NCBI RefSeq assembly: GCF_036699995.1
Contig: NZ_CP144906.1
Coordinates: 328,501 to 392,500, forward strand
From: Clostridium beijerinckii
GTDB taxonomy: Bacteria > Bacillota > Clostridia > Clostridiales > Clostridiaceae
Length of the DNA stretch: 64,000 bases
Direction: 5' to 3'
Shown here: positions 1 to 10,488 of the stretch, one piece after another
How positions within the stretch are numbered: the first letter of the stretch is position 1
Layout of the letters: every line of letters begins with the position of its first letter
Position numbers and translations under genes: made by a program
The notes under the pieces: model-generated
Seen by the model: only the letters and a program-made list of their open reading frames with translations
Told to the model about the DNA's origin: nothing
The model's database searches: none

Positions 1-1
1 T

Positions 2-355
2 GGGACTCAAAGATTAGCAAGAATAGTTGGACCAGGAAAAGCTAAAGAATTAATATATACTTGTGACCTTATAAATGCAGAAGAAGCTTATAGAATAGGT
101 TTAGTTAATAAAGTAGTTGAATTAGAAAAATTGATGGAAGAAGCAAAAGCAATGGCTAACAAGATTGCAGCTAATGCTCCAAAAGCAGTTGCATATTGTA
201 AAGATGCTATAGACAGAGGAATGCAAGTTGATATAGATGCAGCTATATTAATAGAAGCAGAAGACTTTGGAAAGTGCTTTGCAACAGAAGATCAAACAGA
301 AGGAATGACTGCGTTCTTAGAAAGAAGAGCAGAAAAGAATTTTCAAAATAAATAA
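2..355 (+). CDS. crt: 3-hydroxybutyryl-CoA dehydratase (crotonase), C-terminal part
   Basis: The gene enters from the left edge in an open frame beginning at base 2; 117 codons are visible, so roughly the N-terminal half of a typical crotonase (about 260 residues) lies outside. The visible part reads GTQRLARIVGPGKAKELIYT and then the helical C-terminal trimerisation region ending in EGMTAFLERRAEKNF, typical of the enoyl-CoA hydratase family. In the butyrate pathway it dehydrates 3-hydroxybutyryl-CoA to crotonyl-CoA. It is the first gene of the crt-bcd-etfB-etfA-hbd cluster and lies 84 bases upstream of bcd. The product call rests mainly on this context plus the family-like C-terminus. Confidence 0.93.
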   Translation, partial: GTQRLARIVGPGKAKELIYTCDLINAEEAYRIGLVNKVVELEKLMEEAKAMANKIAANAPKAVAYCKDAIDRGMQVDIDAAILIEAEDFGKCFATEDQTEGMTAFLERRAEKNFQNK

Positions 356-439
356 TTTTTTAATAATTAGTTAAAAATCTATTAGAGATTTATATATAGT
401 TTGTATCAAATAGGTTTAATTAACAAGGAGGGTAATTTA

Positions 440-1579
440 ATGAATTTCCAATTAACTAGAGAACAACAATTAGTACAACAAATGGTTAGAGAATTCGCAG
501 TAAATGAAGTTAAGCCAATAGCTGCTGAAATCGACGAAACAGAAAGATTCCCTATGGAAAACGTTGAAAAAATGGCTAAGCTTGGAATGATGGGTATCCC
601 ATTTTCTAAAGAATTTGGTGGAGCAGGCGGAGATGTTCTTTCATATATAATTGCTGTGGAAGAATTATCAAAAGTTTGTGGTACTACAGGAGTTATTCTT
701 TCAGCACATACATCATTATGTGCATCAGTAATAAATGAAAATGGAACTAAAGAACAAAGAGCAAAATATTTACCTGATCTTTGCAGTGGTAAAAAGATCG
801 GTGCTTTCGGATTAACTGAACCAGGTGCTGGTACAGATGCTGCAGGACAACAAACAACTGCTGTATTAGAAGGAGACCATTATGTATTAAATGGTTCAAA
901 AATCTTCATAACAAATGGTGGAGTTGCTGAAACTTTCATAATATTTGCTATGACTGATAAATCTAAAGGAACTAAAGGAATTTCTGCATTCATAGTAGAA
1001 AAGTCATTCCCAGGATTCTCAATAGGAAAATTAGAAAACAAGATGGGTATTAGAGCATCTTCAACAACTGAATTAGTTATGGAAAACTGTATAGTACCAA
1101 AAGAAAACTTACTAAGCGTAGAAGGTAAGGGATTTGGTATAGCAATGAAAACTCTTGATGGAGGAAGAATTGGTATAGCAGCTCAAGCTTTAGGTATTGC
1201 AGAAGGTGCATTTGAAGAAGCTGTTAACTATATGAAAGAAAGAAAACAATTCAATAAATCATTATCAGCATTCCAAGGATTACAATGGTATATAGCTGAA
1301 ATGGACGTTAAAATTCAAGCTGCTAAATACTTAGTATACCTAGCTGCAACAAAGAAGCAAGCAGGTCAACCTTATTCAGTAGATGCTGCAAGAGCTAAAT
1401 TATTTGCTGCAGATGTTGCAATGGAAGTTACAACTAAGGCAGTTCAAATCTTTGGTGGATATGGATACACTAAAGAATACCCAGTAGAAAGAATGATGAG
1501 AGATGCTAAGATATGCGAAATCTACGAAGGAACTTCAGAAGTTCAAAAGATGGTTATCGCAGGAAGCATTTTAAGATAG
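440..1579 (+). CDS. bcd: Butyryl-CoA dehydrogenase
   Basis: A 379-residue acyl-CoA dehydrogenase starting MNFQLTREQQ. The ATG at 440 follows a strong AAGGAGGG site (424-432); an in-frame TTG at 401 would add 13 residues but has no such site. The family signatures are present: FGLTEPGAGTDA near residue 130, a flavin-binding middle domain, and a C-terminal QIFGGYGYTKEYPVERMMRDAKI segment followed by IYEGTSEVQ, whose first Glu is the expected catalytic base. It reduces crotonyl-CoA to butyryl-CoA. In clostridia it works as a complex with EtfBA, encoded directly downstream, which couples the reaction to ferredoxin reduction by flavin-based electron bifurcation. Confidence 0.96.
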   Translation: MNFQLTREQQLVQQMVREFAVNEVKPIAAEIDETERFPMENVEKMAKLGMMGIPFSKEFGGAGGDVLSYIIAVEELSKVCGTTGVILSAHTSLCASVINENGTKEQRAKYLPDLCSGKKIGAFGLTEPGAGTDAAGQQTTAVLEGDHYVLNGSKIFITNGGVAETFIIFAMTDKSKGTKGISAFIVEKSFPGFSIGKLENKMGIRASSTTELVMENCIVPKENLLSVEGKGFGIAMKTLDGGRIGIAAQALGIAEGAFEEAVNYMKERKQFNKSLSAFQGLQWYIAEMDVKIQAAKYLVYLAATKKQAGQPYSVDAARAKLFAADVAMEVTTKAVQIFGGYGYTKEYPVERMMRDAKICEIYEGTSEVQKMVIAGSILR

Positions 1580-1592
1580 GAGGACTTTTAGA

Positions 1593-2372
1593 ATGAATAT
1601 AGTAGTTTGTGTAAAACAAGTTCCAGATACTACAGCAGTAAAAATTGATCCTAAAACTGGTACATTAATAAGAGATGGTGTTCCATCAATAATGAACCCA
1701 GAGGATAAACACGCTTTAGAAGGTGCATTACAATTAAAAGAAAAAGTTGGAGGAAAAGTTACTGTAATAAGTATGGGACTTCCAATGGCTAAAGCAGTAT
1801 TAAGAGAAGCATTATGTATGGGAGCTGATGAAGCTGTCCTATTAACAGATAGAGCACTTGGAGGAGCAGATACTTTAGCTACTTCAAAGGCACTTGCAGG
1901 AGTAATAGCTAAATTAGATTATGATTTAGTATTTGCTGGAAGACAAGCGATTGATGGAGATACTGCTCAAGTAGGACCAGAAATAGCAGAACATTTAAAC
2001 ATTCCTCAAGTAACTTACGTTCAAGACGTTAAAGTTGAAGGAAATACATTAATAGTAAATAGAGCACTAGAAGATGGACATCAAGTAGTAGAAGTTAAAA
2101 CTCCATGTCTATTAACTGCAATCGAAGAATTAAATGAAACTAGATATATGAATGTTGTAGATATATTCGAAACTTCAGATGATGAAATCAAAGTTATGAG
2201 CGCAGCTGATATAGATGTAGATGTAGCTGAATTAGGGCTTAAAGGCTCACCTACAAAGGTTAAGAAGTCAATGACTAAGGAAGTTAAAGGTGCAGGAGAA
2301 ATCGTAAGAGAAGCACCTAAAAATGCAGCATACTATGTTGTAGGAAAATTAAAAGAAAAACACTACATCTAA
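1593..2372 (+). CDS. etfB: Electron transfer flavoprotein, beta subunit
   Basis: A 259-residue EtfB starting MNIVVCVKQVPDT, the standard N-terminus of this family. The segment FAGRQAIDGDTAQVGPEIAEHL is the conserved EtfB signature. It lies 13 bases after bcd with a Shine-Dalgarno sequence overlapping the bcd stop, so the two are co-transcribed. With EtfA it forms the heterodimer that accepts electrons from NADH and passes them to butyryl-CoA dehydrogenase and ferredoxin in butyrate-forming clostridia. Confidence 0.96.
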   Translation: MNIVVCVKQVPDTTAVKIDPKTGTLIRDGVPSIMNPEDKHALEGALQLKEKVGGKVTVISMGLPMAKAVLREALCMGADEAVLLTDRALGGADTLATSKALAGVIAKLDYDLVFAGRQAIDGDTAQVGPEIAEHLNIPQVTYVQDVKVEGNTLIVNRALEDGHQVVEVKTPCLLTAIEELNETRYMNVVDIFETSDDEIKVMSAADIDVDVAELGLKGSPTKVKKSMTKEVKGAGEIVREAPKNAAYYVVGKLKEKHYI

Positions 2373-2394
2373 GATAATAGGAGGGTAATTTATT

Positions 2395-3402
2395 ATGAAT
2401 ATAGCAGATTACAAAGGCGTTTGGGTCTTTGCTGAACAAAGAGAAGGCGAATTACAAAAAGTATCTTTAGAACTACTTGGTGAAGGTAGAAGAATTGCTG
2501 ATGAATTAGGAGTAAATCTTACAGCTTTATTATTAGGTAGCAACATAGAAGGATTAGCAAAAACTTTAGCAGAGCACGGTGCAGATGAAGTTTTAGTTGC
2601 TGATGATAAAAACTTAGAACACTATACAACTGATGCTTACACAAAAGTTATTTGTGATTTAGCAAATGAAAGAAAACCAGGAATATTATTCGTAGGAGCT
2701 ACTTTCATCGGAAGAGATTTAGGTCCAAGAATAGCTGCTAGATTATCAACAGGATTAACAGCAGACTGTACATCAATTGACGTTGATGTTACAAATGGCG
2801 ATCTTTTAGCTACAAGACCAGCATTTGGTGGTAACTTAATGGCTACAATTGCTTGTCCGGAACATAGACCACAAATGGCAACAGTAAGACCAGGAGTATT
2901 TGCAAAGATTACAACTGATCCATCTAAATGTAAAATTGAAAAAGTTGATGTTAAATTAGCAGATAGCGATGTAAGAACTAAAGTTTTAGAAACTATAAAA
3001 GCTAAGAAAGATATCGTTGATATAGCTGAAGCAGATTTCATCGTATCAGGTGGTAGAGGAGTTGGAAACAAAGAAAACTTCCAATTACTTAAAGAATTAG
3101 CAGAAGCTTTAGGCGGAACTGTAGCTGGATCAAGAGCAGCTGTAGAAAAAGGATGGATTGATGGAGCATATCAAGTAGGTCAAACTGGTAAGACTGTTAG
3201 ACCTCAAATATATATAGCTTGTGGTATTTCTGGAGCTATCCAACACGTTGCTGGTATGCAAGATTCAGATTTAATCATTGCTGTAAATAAAGATGATTCA
3301 GCTCCAATAATGAAAATTGCTGACTATGCAATAGTTGGTGATCTTACTAAAGTAGTACCAGAATTAATAGCTCAAGTTAAAGAAATAAAGAGCGCTGAAT
3401 AA
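2395..3402 (+). CDS. etfA: Electron transfer flavoprotein, alpha subunit
   Basis: A 335-residue EtfA. The N-terminal domain starts MNIADYKGVWVFAEQ; the C-terminal FAD-binding domain has the signature GSRAAVEKGWID and then QVGQTGKTVRPQIYIACGIS and IQHVAGM at about residues 240-285. It is preceded by GGAGGG at 2381-2386 and sits 22 bases after etfB. It is the partner of EtfB in the Bcd/Etf complex of the butyryl-CoA pathway. A gap of about 190 bases separates it from hbd, with a long hairpin inside it. Confidence 0.96.
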   Translation: MNIADYKGVWVFAEQREGELQKVSLELLGEGRRIADELGVNLTALLLGSNIEGLAKTLAEHGADEVLVADDKNLEHYTTDAYTKVICDLANERKPGILFVGATFIGRDLGPRIAARLSTGLTADCTSIDVDVTNGDLLATRPAFGGNLMATIACPEHRPQMATVRPGVFAKITTDPSKCKIEKVDVKLADSDVRTKVLETIKAKKDIVDIAEADFIVSGGRGVGNKENFQLLKELAEALGGTVAGSRAAVEKGWIDGAYQVGQTGKTVRPQIYIACGISGAIQHVAGMQDSDLIIAVNKDDSAPIMKIADYAIVGDLTKVVPELIAQVKEIKSAE

Positions 3403-3524
3403 TTATTCGGTTAATTTAGATATATTTTTGTTAGATTGTACTATTGAAAGTTAATAATGTAACATTAAAGATAATTAATTAACAATATTATTCAATAAGT
3501 AACAATTAGATAATTATGAAGTTA

Positions 3525-3558
3525 ATCCTTAGTTAAAATACATATTTTAGCTAAGGAT
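3525..3558 (+). promoter_or_regulatory. Long hairpin in the etfA-hbd spacer
   Basis: Arms ATCCTTAG (3525-3532) and CTAAGGAT (3551-3558) extend inward through TTAAAAT and ATTTTAG to a four-base loop, giving about 15 continuous pairs including one G-T. No T-run follows, so it does not look like an intrinsic terminator. It lies 36 bases before the hbd start. It could protect or delimit the hbd part of the operon transcript; that role is an inference. Confidence 0.55.
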
Positions 3559-3593
3559 ATCTATAATGAAAAGATTTAGAGGAGGAATAATTC

Positions 3594-4442
3594 ATGAAAA
3601 AGATTTTTGTACTTGGAGCAGGAACTATGGGTGCTGGTATCGTTCAAGCATTCGCTCAAAAAGGTTGTGAAGTAATTGTAAGAGACATAAAGGAAGAATT
3701 TGTTGACAGAGGAATAGCTGGAATCACTAAAGGATTAGAAAAGCAAGTTGCTAAAGGAAAAATGTCTGAAGAAGATAAAGAAGCTATACTTTCAAGAATT
3801 TCAGGAACAACTGATATGAAATTAGCTGCTGACTGTGATTTAGTAGTTGAAGCTGCAATCGAAAACATGAAAATTAAGAAGGAAATCTTTGCTGAATTAG
3901 ATGGAATTTGTAAGCCAGAAGCGATTTTAGCTTCAAACACTTCATCTTTATCAATTACTGAAGTTGCTTCAGCTACAAAGAGACCTGATAAAGTTATCGG
4001 AATGCATTTCTTTAATCCAGCTCCAGTAATGAAGCTTGTTGAAATTATTAAAGGAATAGCTACTTCTCAAGAAACTTTTGATGCTGTTAAGGAATTATCA
4101 GTTGCTATTGGAAAAGAACCAGTAGAAGTTGCAGAAGCTCCAGGATTCGTTGTAAACAGAATATTAATCCCAATGATTAACGAAGCTTCATTTATACTAC
4201 AAGAAGGAATAGCTTCAGTTGAAGATATTGATACAGCTATGAAATATGGTGCTAACCACCCAATGGGACCTTTAGCTTTAGGAGATCTTATTGGATTAGA
4301 CGTTTGCTTAGCTATCATGGATGTTTTATTCACTGAAACAGGTGATAACAAGTACAGAGCTAGTAGCATATTAAGAAAATATGTTAGAGCTGGATGGCTT
4401 GGAAGAAAATCAGGAAAAGGATTCTATGATTATTCTAAATAA
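3594..4442 (+). CDS. hbd: 3-hydroxybutyryl-CoA dehydrogenase
   Basis: A 282-residue 3-hydroxyacyl-CoA dehydrogenase. The Rossmann NAD-binding motif GAGTMGAGI is at residues 8-16; the catalytic-domain signature [17 protein letters not shown] is near residue 140 and the C-terminal domain contains [17 protein letters not shown] and [17 protein letters not shown]. It reduces acetoacetyl-CoA to 3-hydroxybutyryl-CoA, the step before crotonase, so the cluster encodes the route from acetoacetyl-CoA to butyryl-CoA. The start has GAGGAGG about 8 bases upstream. A terminator follows, so hbd is the last gene of the operon. Confidence 0.97.
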   Translation: MKKIFVLGAGTMGAGIVQAFAQKGCEVIVRDIKEEFVDRGIAGITKGLEKQVAKGKMSEEDKEAILSRISGTTDMKLAADCDLVVEAAIENMKIKKEIFAELDGICKPEAILASNTSSLSITEVASATKRPDKVIGMHFFNPAPVMKLVEIIKGIATSQETFDAVKELSVAIGKEPVEVAEAPGFVVNRILIPMINEASFILQEGIASVEDIDTAMKYGANHPMGPLALGDLIGLDVCLAIMDVLFTETGDNKYRASSILRKYVRAGWLGRKSGKGFYDYSK

Positions 4443-4461
4443 TATCATGAATATATGGAAA

Positions 4462-4489
4462 AACTCAAGTTTATGCTTGGGTTTTTTTA
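4462..4489 (+). terminator. Intrinsic terminator after hbd
   Basis: Stem AAACTCAAG / CTTGGGTTT (one G-T pair) around a short TTATG loop, followed by a T-run at 4482-4488. It ends the crt-bcd-etf-hbd operon. Confidence 0.85.
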
Positions 4490-4965
4490 TTTTTAGGGAA
4501 ATATATAAATAACTACTAGATTACATAAATAATTTTAAACTAAAGAATATTGTAAAATTCAACAAAACATTTTATTACTGTTAAGTAAGTGATATAATAT
4601 ATTAAATAATAACTATTTTCTTAAGATTAATTGCATAATTTAATTGAAATATTGGATATTAAAAAAATAAATAGTTAAAAGATATAATATAGGTGGCATA
4701 CATCAGAAAATGGGCAATATAAACTGTGACATAATCTTTAGAAAAAAACCTTAGTGTAGAATATATTATTTAAAGAAGAATATATGAATGAAATAAGTTT
4801 AAACTAAAGTTAATATGATATTATGTTTATTAATGATTTCACTAAAGAGATAAACATATAATTTGAATATTCATAATCTGAGAATAGGATTCATCAATAT
4901 CCATACTAGACTATAAGATGATAAAAACTAAATAATTTTATACTGTAAGGGAGACGGATAATAAA
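4490..4965. other. Non-coding spacer between hbd and the OGG gene
   Basis: About 475 bases of very AT-rich DNA. I see no credible reading frame, tRNA or known riboswitch. The glycosylase promoter presumably lies here, but several weak TATAAT-like strings make a choice arbitrary. Confidence 0.5.
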
Positions 4966-5892
4966 ATGGATTATAAATTTGTAGAATTTTATGATAATTA
5001 TTTAATAATAAAAGAATTAAGCAATTTTAAATTAAAACATATATTTGAGTGTGGGCAAATTTTTAGGTTTGAAGAGATAGCAGAAAATAATTTTATTGTA
5101 ATTGCATTTGGAAGATTAATTGAAGTTAAAGAAGACGGAAATGATGTAATAATTTACAATTCTACAAAGGAAGATTTTCAAAATATTTGGCTTAAGTATT
5201 TTGATTTAGATAGAGATTATTCAGTTATAAAAGATGAACTTTCAAAAGATGTTTTACTTAAACAAAGTATTGAATTTGGATATGGTGTTAGAGTTTTGAA
5301 TCAAGATCCATTTGAAATGCTGCTTAGCTTTATTATTTCAGCGCGAAATAATATACCATCAATAAAGAAGACTGTAAATAAAATATCTAATAAATGGGGA
5401 AAAGAAATTATTTATAAGAATAAAACTTACTATGCGTTTCCTAATATAGATGAAATAAAAGATGCTACATTAGAAGAAATACAGGAGACAGGAGCATCTT
5501 TCAGAAGTAAATATATTTTTGATACAATAAAAAATGTATATAATTCTAAAACAGCAAAAGAGGACCTGAAAGCAAATGATACAAATGAATATATAAAGTA
5601 TGATCTAGATTATATTAAAAATTTAGATGATGATGAATGTCACAATGCACTTCAAGAATTCAAAGGTGTAGGTTCAAAGGTAGCTGACTGCATAATGTTA
5701 TTTTCAATGGAAAAGACTTCAGCATTCCCAGTAGATGTATGGGTTAAACGTGCGATGATTCATTTTTATGGGGCAGAGGATGCGTCTCTAAATAAAATTA
5801 GAATTTTTGGAAGGAACAAGTTTGGTAAATTAGCAGGTTTTGCGCAGCAATATTTATTCTACTATGCGAGAGAGAATAAAATAAATGTATAG
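4966..5892 (+). CDS. 8-oxoguanine DNA glycosylase / AP lyase (OGG1 type)
   Basis: A 308-residue HhH-GPD superfamily protein. The C-terminal half carries the helix-hairpin-helix and GPD signature FKGVGSKVADCIMLFSM...FPVDVWV. Lys238 in GVGSKVAD aligns with the catalytic lysine of OGG1, and Asp257 in PVDVW with the essential aspartate. The N-terminal half has the QIFRF segment of the OGG N-domain. The enzyme removes oxidised guanine from DNA and cleaves the abasic site, a useful function in an anaerobe exposed to oxygen. It is monocistronic between a long spacer and a strong terminator. OGG1-type enzymes are common in clostridia in place of MutM. Confidence 0.88.
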   Translation: MDYKFVEFYDNYLIIKELSNFKLKHIFECGQIFRFEEIAENNFIVIAFGRLIEVKEDGNDVIIYNSTKEDFQNIWLKYFDLDRDYSVIKDELSKDVLLKQSIEFGYGVRVLNQDPFEMLLSFIISARNNIPSIKKTVNKISNKWGKEIIYKNKTYYAFPNIDEIKDATLEEIQETGASFRSKYIFDTIKNVYNSKTAKEDLKANDTNEYIKYDLDYIKNLDDDECHNALQEFKGVGSKVADCIMLFSMEKTSAFPVDVWVKRAMIHFYGAEDASLNKIRIFGRNKFGKLAGFAQQYLFYYARENKINV

Positions 5893-5921
5893 GATAGAAT
5901 AAAAAAGTTTATTATAGAATG

Positions 5922-5953
5922 AAAAGTCTAGGATTTTATTTCCTAGACTTTTT
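5922..5953 (+). terminator. Intrinsic terminator after the OGG gene
   Basis: Perfect 12-bp stem AAAAGTCTAGGA / TCCTAGACTTTT with a 7-base loop, continuing into T's. It lies 29 bases after the stop codon. Confidence 0.88.
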
Positions 5954-6216
5954 ATTTTGTCAAGAAATATTAGAATAATATGTTCAATAATGTTAATAAT
6001 TTATCATTGATGTAATAATATAAATGTCATATAAATCCCTTGATATAACTAATATAATGGTAAATAAACAGATCTGAAAAGAAGTGGAAATACAAGAAAA
6101 AACTTTAACTAAAGTAGCTGAGAAATACCAATATATACATATGAAAATAGAACGTATATTAAGAAAATTTAGAAAATTTAAATTATATAATATTTGTTAT
6201 AATTTTAACAAGAGTA

Positions 6217-6225
6217 TGCTATAAT
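6217..6225 (+). promoter_or_regulatory. Candidate extended -10 promoter of the hydrogenase gene
   Basis: TGCTATAAT matches an extended -10 element, 53 bases before the ATG at 6278. The only -35-like string, TTGTTA at 6194, is 20 bases away, so recognition would rely on the TG extension. Confidence 0.5.
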
Positions 6226-6277
6226 TATTTTGTATTATAAATGTAAGATAAAAATTATTCATGGGAGAGTGTGTATA

Positions 6278-7768
6278 ATGTTTCAGTTTGAGAATCAACT
6301 TCTAGCTTTAAAGCACGAGGTTCTTACTAGAGTTGCTGTATTAGCAAAAGAAAATAATATTAGTAAAGAGGAAATAGAAAAAATTCCTTATGCTATGATT
6401 GTAGGAGAAGAACCTAAGTATAGAGATTCAGTTGAACGAGAAAGAAATGTAGTATTAGAGAGAGCAAAACTTGCAGCAGGATTTAAACCAACAGGCAAAC
6501 ATGGACAAGATTTAGTTAATATAGAAGAAGAAAAACAAATATTATATGTTATAAAAGAAGCATGTGATAGATGCCCAACAAAGAAGTTCCAAGTTACTGA
6601 TGCATGTAGAAATTGTATAGCTCATAAGTGTCAAAGTGCATGTAATTTTGGAGCAATTACATATGTTGATGGAAGAGCTTATATAGATCCAGATAAATGT
6701 AAGGAATGTGGAATGTGTAAAAAAGCATGTCCATATGATGCTGTTGCAGAAGATATGAGACCTTGTAAGAAGTCATGTCCAACAGGTGCATTAAGCTATA
6801 ATGCAGAAGATTTGAGTGCTGAAATTACAGAAAGTAAATGTGTAAACTGTGGTGCATGCATGTCAGCATGTCCATTTGGAGCTATAGAAGACAAAAGCTC
6901 ATTAGTTAAAGTTATTAATAGATTGATGGATAAAGAAGAAAAAATTTATGCAGTAGTTGCACCAGCAATAACAGGGCAATTTGGGCCTAAAACAACTTAT
7001 GGACAAGTTAAGAATGCAATTAAGGCATTAGGCTTTAAAGATATGTTAGAAGCTGCATGTGGAGCAGATGCAGTTACTGTACATGAAAGTAATGAATTTG
7101 TAGAGAGAATGGAAAAAGGGGATAGCTACATGACAAATTCATGTTGTCCAGGATTCCTAAGTTACATTGAAAAAATGATGCCAGATCAAGTTGAGAAAAT
7201 TTCTGGAACTGTTTCACCTATGGTAGCAACGGGTAGATATATAAAATCTAAAGATAAAGATGCAAAAGTGGTATTTATAGGGCCTTGTACTGCAAAGAAA
7301 AGTGAAGTACTAATAGATTCAATAAGGGATGCAGTTGATTATGTATTAACTTTTGAGGAAGTAGTCGCATTATTTGATGCATTTGGAGTTGATCCAACAA
7401 CTTGTGAAGATATAGTTGTTGATGAAGCATCAATCTTTGGAAGAAATTTTGCTGTTGGGGGAGGATTAACTGCCGCAATACAAAATTATGTACAAGAAAA
7501 AGGTGTTAATGTAGACTTTAAACCAGTTCAAGTTTCTGGTGGGGCGGATATCAAAAAAACTATGACAATGGCTAAGGTTGGAAAGTTACAAGGAAACTTT
7601 ATTGAAGGAATGATGTGTGAAGGTGGCTGTATAAATGGGGCAGCTAAAATTGTATCAGTAATGAAAGCTAAAGCGCCATTTACAAAATTAAACCAGCAAA
7701 CACCTATTAAGAGTGTATTATCTAATAAGGTGTTAGGTGAATATCACAATGTAAATTTAGAAAGATAA
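6278..7768 (+). CDS. Monomeric [FeFe] hydrogenase, group B-like
   Basis: A 496-residue protein; the ATG at 6278 follows GGGAGAG, and an upstream in-frame TTG is not needed. The N-terminal third has cysteine clusters for several [4Fe-4S] centres: CDRCPTKK, CRNCIAHKCQSAC, CKECGMCKKACPYDA, CKKSC and CVNCGACMSACPFGA. The H-cluster domain has NSCCPGF, GPCTAKKSE and GMMCEGGCINGA. These differ from the TSCCPxW, MPCxxKxxE and GGGQP forms of classical group A enzymes and fit group B. It would catalyse reversible proton reduction, probably with ferredoxin. Its physiological role is poorly known. It is a single gene with its own promoter and terminator, and no maturation genes are nearby. Confidence 0.88.
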   Translation: MFQFENQLLALKHEVLTRVAVLAKENNISKEEIEKIPYAMIVGEEPKYRDSVERERNVVLERAKLAAGFKPTGKHGQDLVNIEEEKQILYVIKEACDRCPTKKFQVTDACRNCIAHKCQSACNFGAITYVDGRAYIDPDKCKECGMCKKACPYDAVAEDMRPCKKSCPTGALSYNAEDLSAEITESKCVNCGACMSACPFGAIEDKSSLVKVINRLMDKEEKIYAVVAPAITGQFGPKTTYGQVKNAIKALGFKDMLEAACGADAVTVHESNEFVERMEKGDSYMTNSCCPGFLSYIEKMMPDQVEKISGTVSPMVATGRYIKSKDKDAKVVFIGPCTAKKSEVLIDSIRDAVDYVLTFEEVVALFDAFGVDPTTCEDIVVDEASIFGRNFAVGGGLTAAIQNYVQEKGVNVDFKPVQVSGGADIKKTMTMAKVGKLQGNFIEGMMCEGGCINGAAKIVSVMKAKAPFTKLNQQTPIKSVLSNKVLGEYHNVNLER

Positions 7769-7901
7769 TATTAATCTTGATTTTGAAATATAATTAAGTA
7801 ATTAAAAATTCTATTATTATATAGGTGATCTAGGCAATGAGGTATTTAGAATTTTAAATTATTTATGAAATTTAATAGCTTTATTCTCTATATAAGGTCA
7901 T

Positions 7902-7945
7902 AAAAACTCTAATCAGTAATATGTTTATTTGGTTAGAGTTTTTTT
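7902..7945 (+). terminator. Intrinsic terminator after the hydrogenase gene
   Basis: Arms AAAACTCTAA and TTAGAGTTTT enclose a loop of about 20 bases and run into seven T's. It is about 135 bases after the stop codon; the DNA between holds no visible gene. Confidence 0.8.
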
Positions 7946-8064
7946 ATTATTTTAAAAATTCATAATATTAATAATAATATGGAGAAAATTTAAGTAAATG
8001 CGATATATTTTGAGATAAGGAGTAATATTCGCTGAAAAATGGGATATAATATTAGAAGTAATGT

Positions 8065-8093
8065 TTGAATTATATGGGTATAAAGGATATTAT
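8065..8093 (+). promoter_or_regulatory. Candidate groESL promoter
   Basis: TTGAAT (8065-8070) and TATTAT (8088-8093) are separated by 17 bases. The predicted start falls at the CIRCE element, as expected for HrcA-repressed heat-shock promoters. Confidence 0.65.
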
Positions 8094-8100
8094 AATTATG

Positions 8101-8127
8101 TTAGCACTCGACAATGATGAGTGCTAA
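8101..8127 (+). promoter_or_regulatory. CIRCE operator for HrcA
   Basis: TTAGCACTC (8101-8109), nine-base spacer, GAGTGCTAA (8119-8127): an exact match to the CIRCE consensus TTAGCACTC-N9-GAGTGCTAA. It lies just after the candidate -10 and 48 bases before groES. HrcA binding here represses groESL until heat shock. Confidence 0.98.
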
Positions 8128-8175
8128 CAGAAAATAAACTGAAATGATAATATATATTTTAAGGAGGGTTTTTTC

Positions 8176-8460
8176 ATGAACATTAAACCACTTGGTGAAA
8201 GAGTAGTAATTAAAAAATTAGAGGCAGAAGAAAAGACTAAGAGTGGAATAGTCTTAACTGGTACTGCAAAGGAAAGACCACAAGAAGCAGAAGTGGTTGC
8301 AGTAGGACCTGGAGCTATTGTAGACGGAAATAGAGTAGCTATGGAAGTAAAAGTTGGAGATAAAGTATTATATTCAAAATATGCTGGAACAGAAGTAAAG
8401 GTTGATGGCGAAGAATATACTATATTAAAGCAAGATGATATTCTAGCAATAGTTGAATAG
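8176..8460 (+). CDS. groES: Co-chaperonin GroES
   Basis: A 94-residue protein of standard GroES length, starting [14 protein letters not shown], with the mobile-loop region [16 protein letters not shown] near residues 17-32 and the C-terminal [14 protein letters not shown]. It forms the heptameric lid of the GroEL chamber. AAGGAGGG lies about 8 bases before the ATG. It is the first gene of the CIRCE-controlled groESL operon. Confidence 0.98.
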   Translation: MNIKPLGERVVIKKLEAEEKTKSGIVLTGTAKERPQEAEVVAVGPGAIVDGNRVAMEVKVGDKVLYSKYAGTEVKVDGEEYTILKQDDILAIVE

Positions 8461-8551
8461 TTAAAGTGTTAATAACTAGATATTTAAATATAAAAAATAA
8501 ATTCAATTAGAAACGATAATAAATAACATATATAAGGAGCGTGTGATATAA

Positions 8552-10177
<1,626 letters not shown>

Positions 10178-10220
10178 AATATATAAATTAAAGAATTATA
10201 AATATTTAATTTAATAAATA

Positions 10221-10252
10221 GAGAAAGTGCTCATAGGTACTTTCTCTATTTT
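10221..10252 (+). terminator. Probable terminator after groEL
   Basis: Stem GAGAAAGT / ACTTTCTC (10221-10228 with 10239-10246), ten-base loop, then TATTTTGCTTTTT. The T-run is interrupted, so strength is uncertain. Confidence 0.65.
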
Positions 10253-10481
10253 GCTTTTTAGTATTAAAAAATAAAGTGATTAATAGCCATTAACATATCT
10301 ATGTAATTTTAAAAAGTATTTTATATATTTAAGCTTATGGAAATCATAGCAATGCAACTTTATATGAAATTTATATATTAGAAGTCAATATTAGAAATTA
10401 TTAGAGAATATTTTCCATTTATTGTATAAAAGATTTCCTATTAGACATAATTTAAATAAAAACATTAATAGGAGATGGATA
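10253..10481. other. Spacer upstream of the pilin-like gene
   Basis: Very AT-rich; no gene or recognisable RNA element seen. It presumably contains the promoter of the pilin-like gene. Confidence 0.45.
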
Positions 10482-10488
10482 ATGAATA

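Noticed and set aside
2637..3071. Minus-strand frame of 144 codons inside etfA
   Set aside because: Shadow of the real gene; no ribosome-binding site and no family pattern. Similar shadows occur opposite hbd, groEL, pcrA, the chemoreceptor gene and srlE.
4490..4965. 6S RNA or another housekeeping RNA in the 475-base spacer
   Set aside because: No closed long stem with a central bubble and no clear promoter-terminator pair was found.
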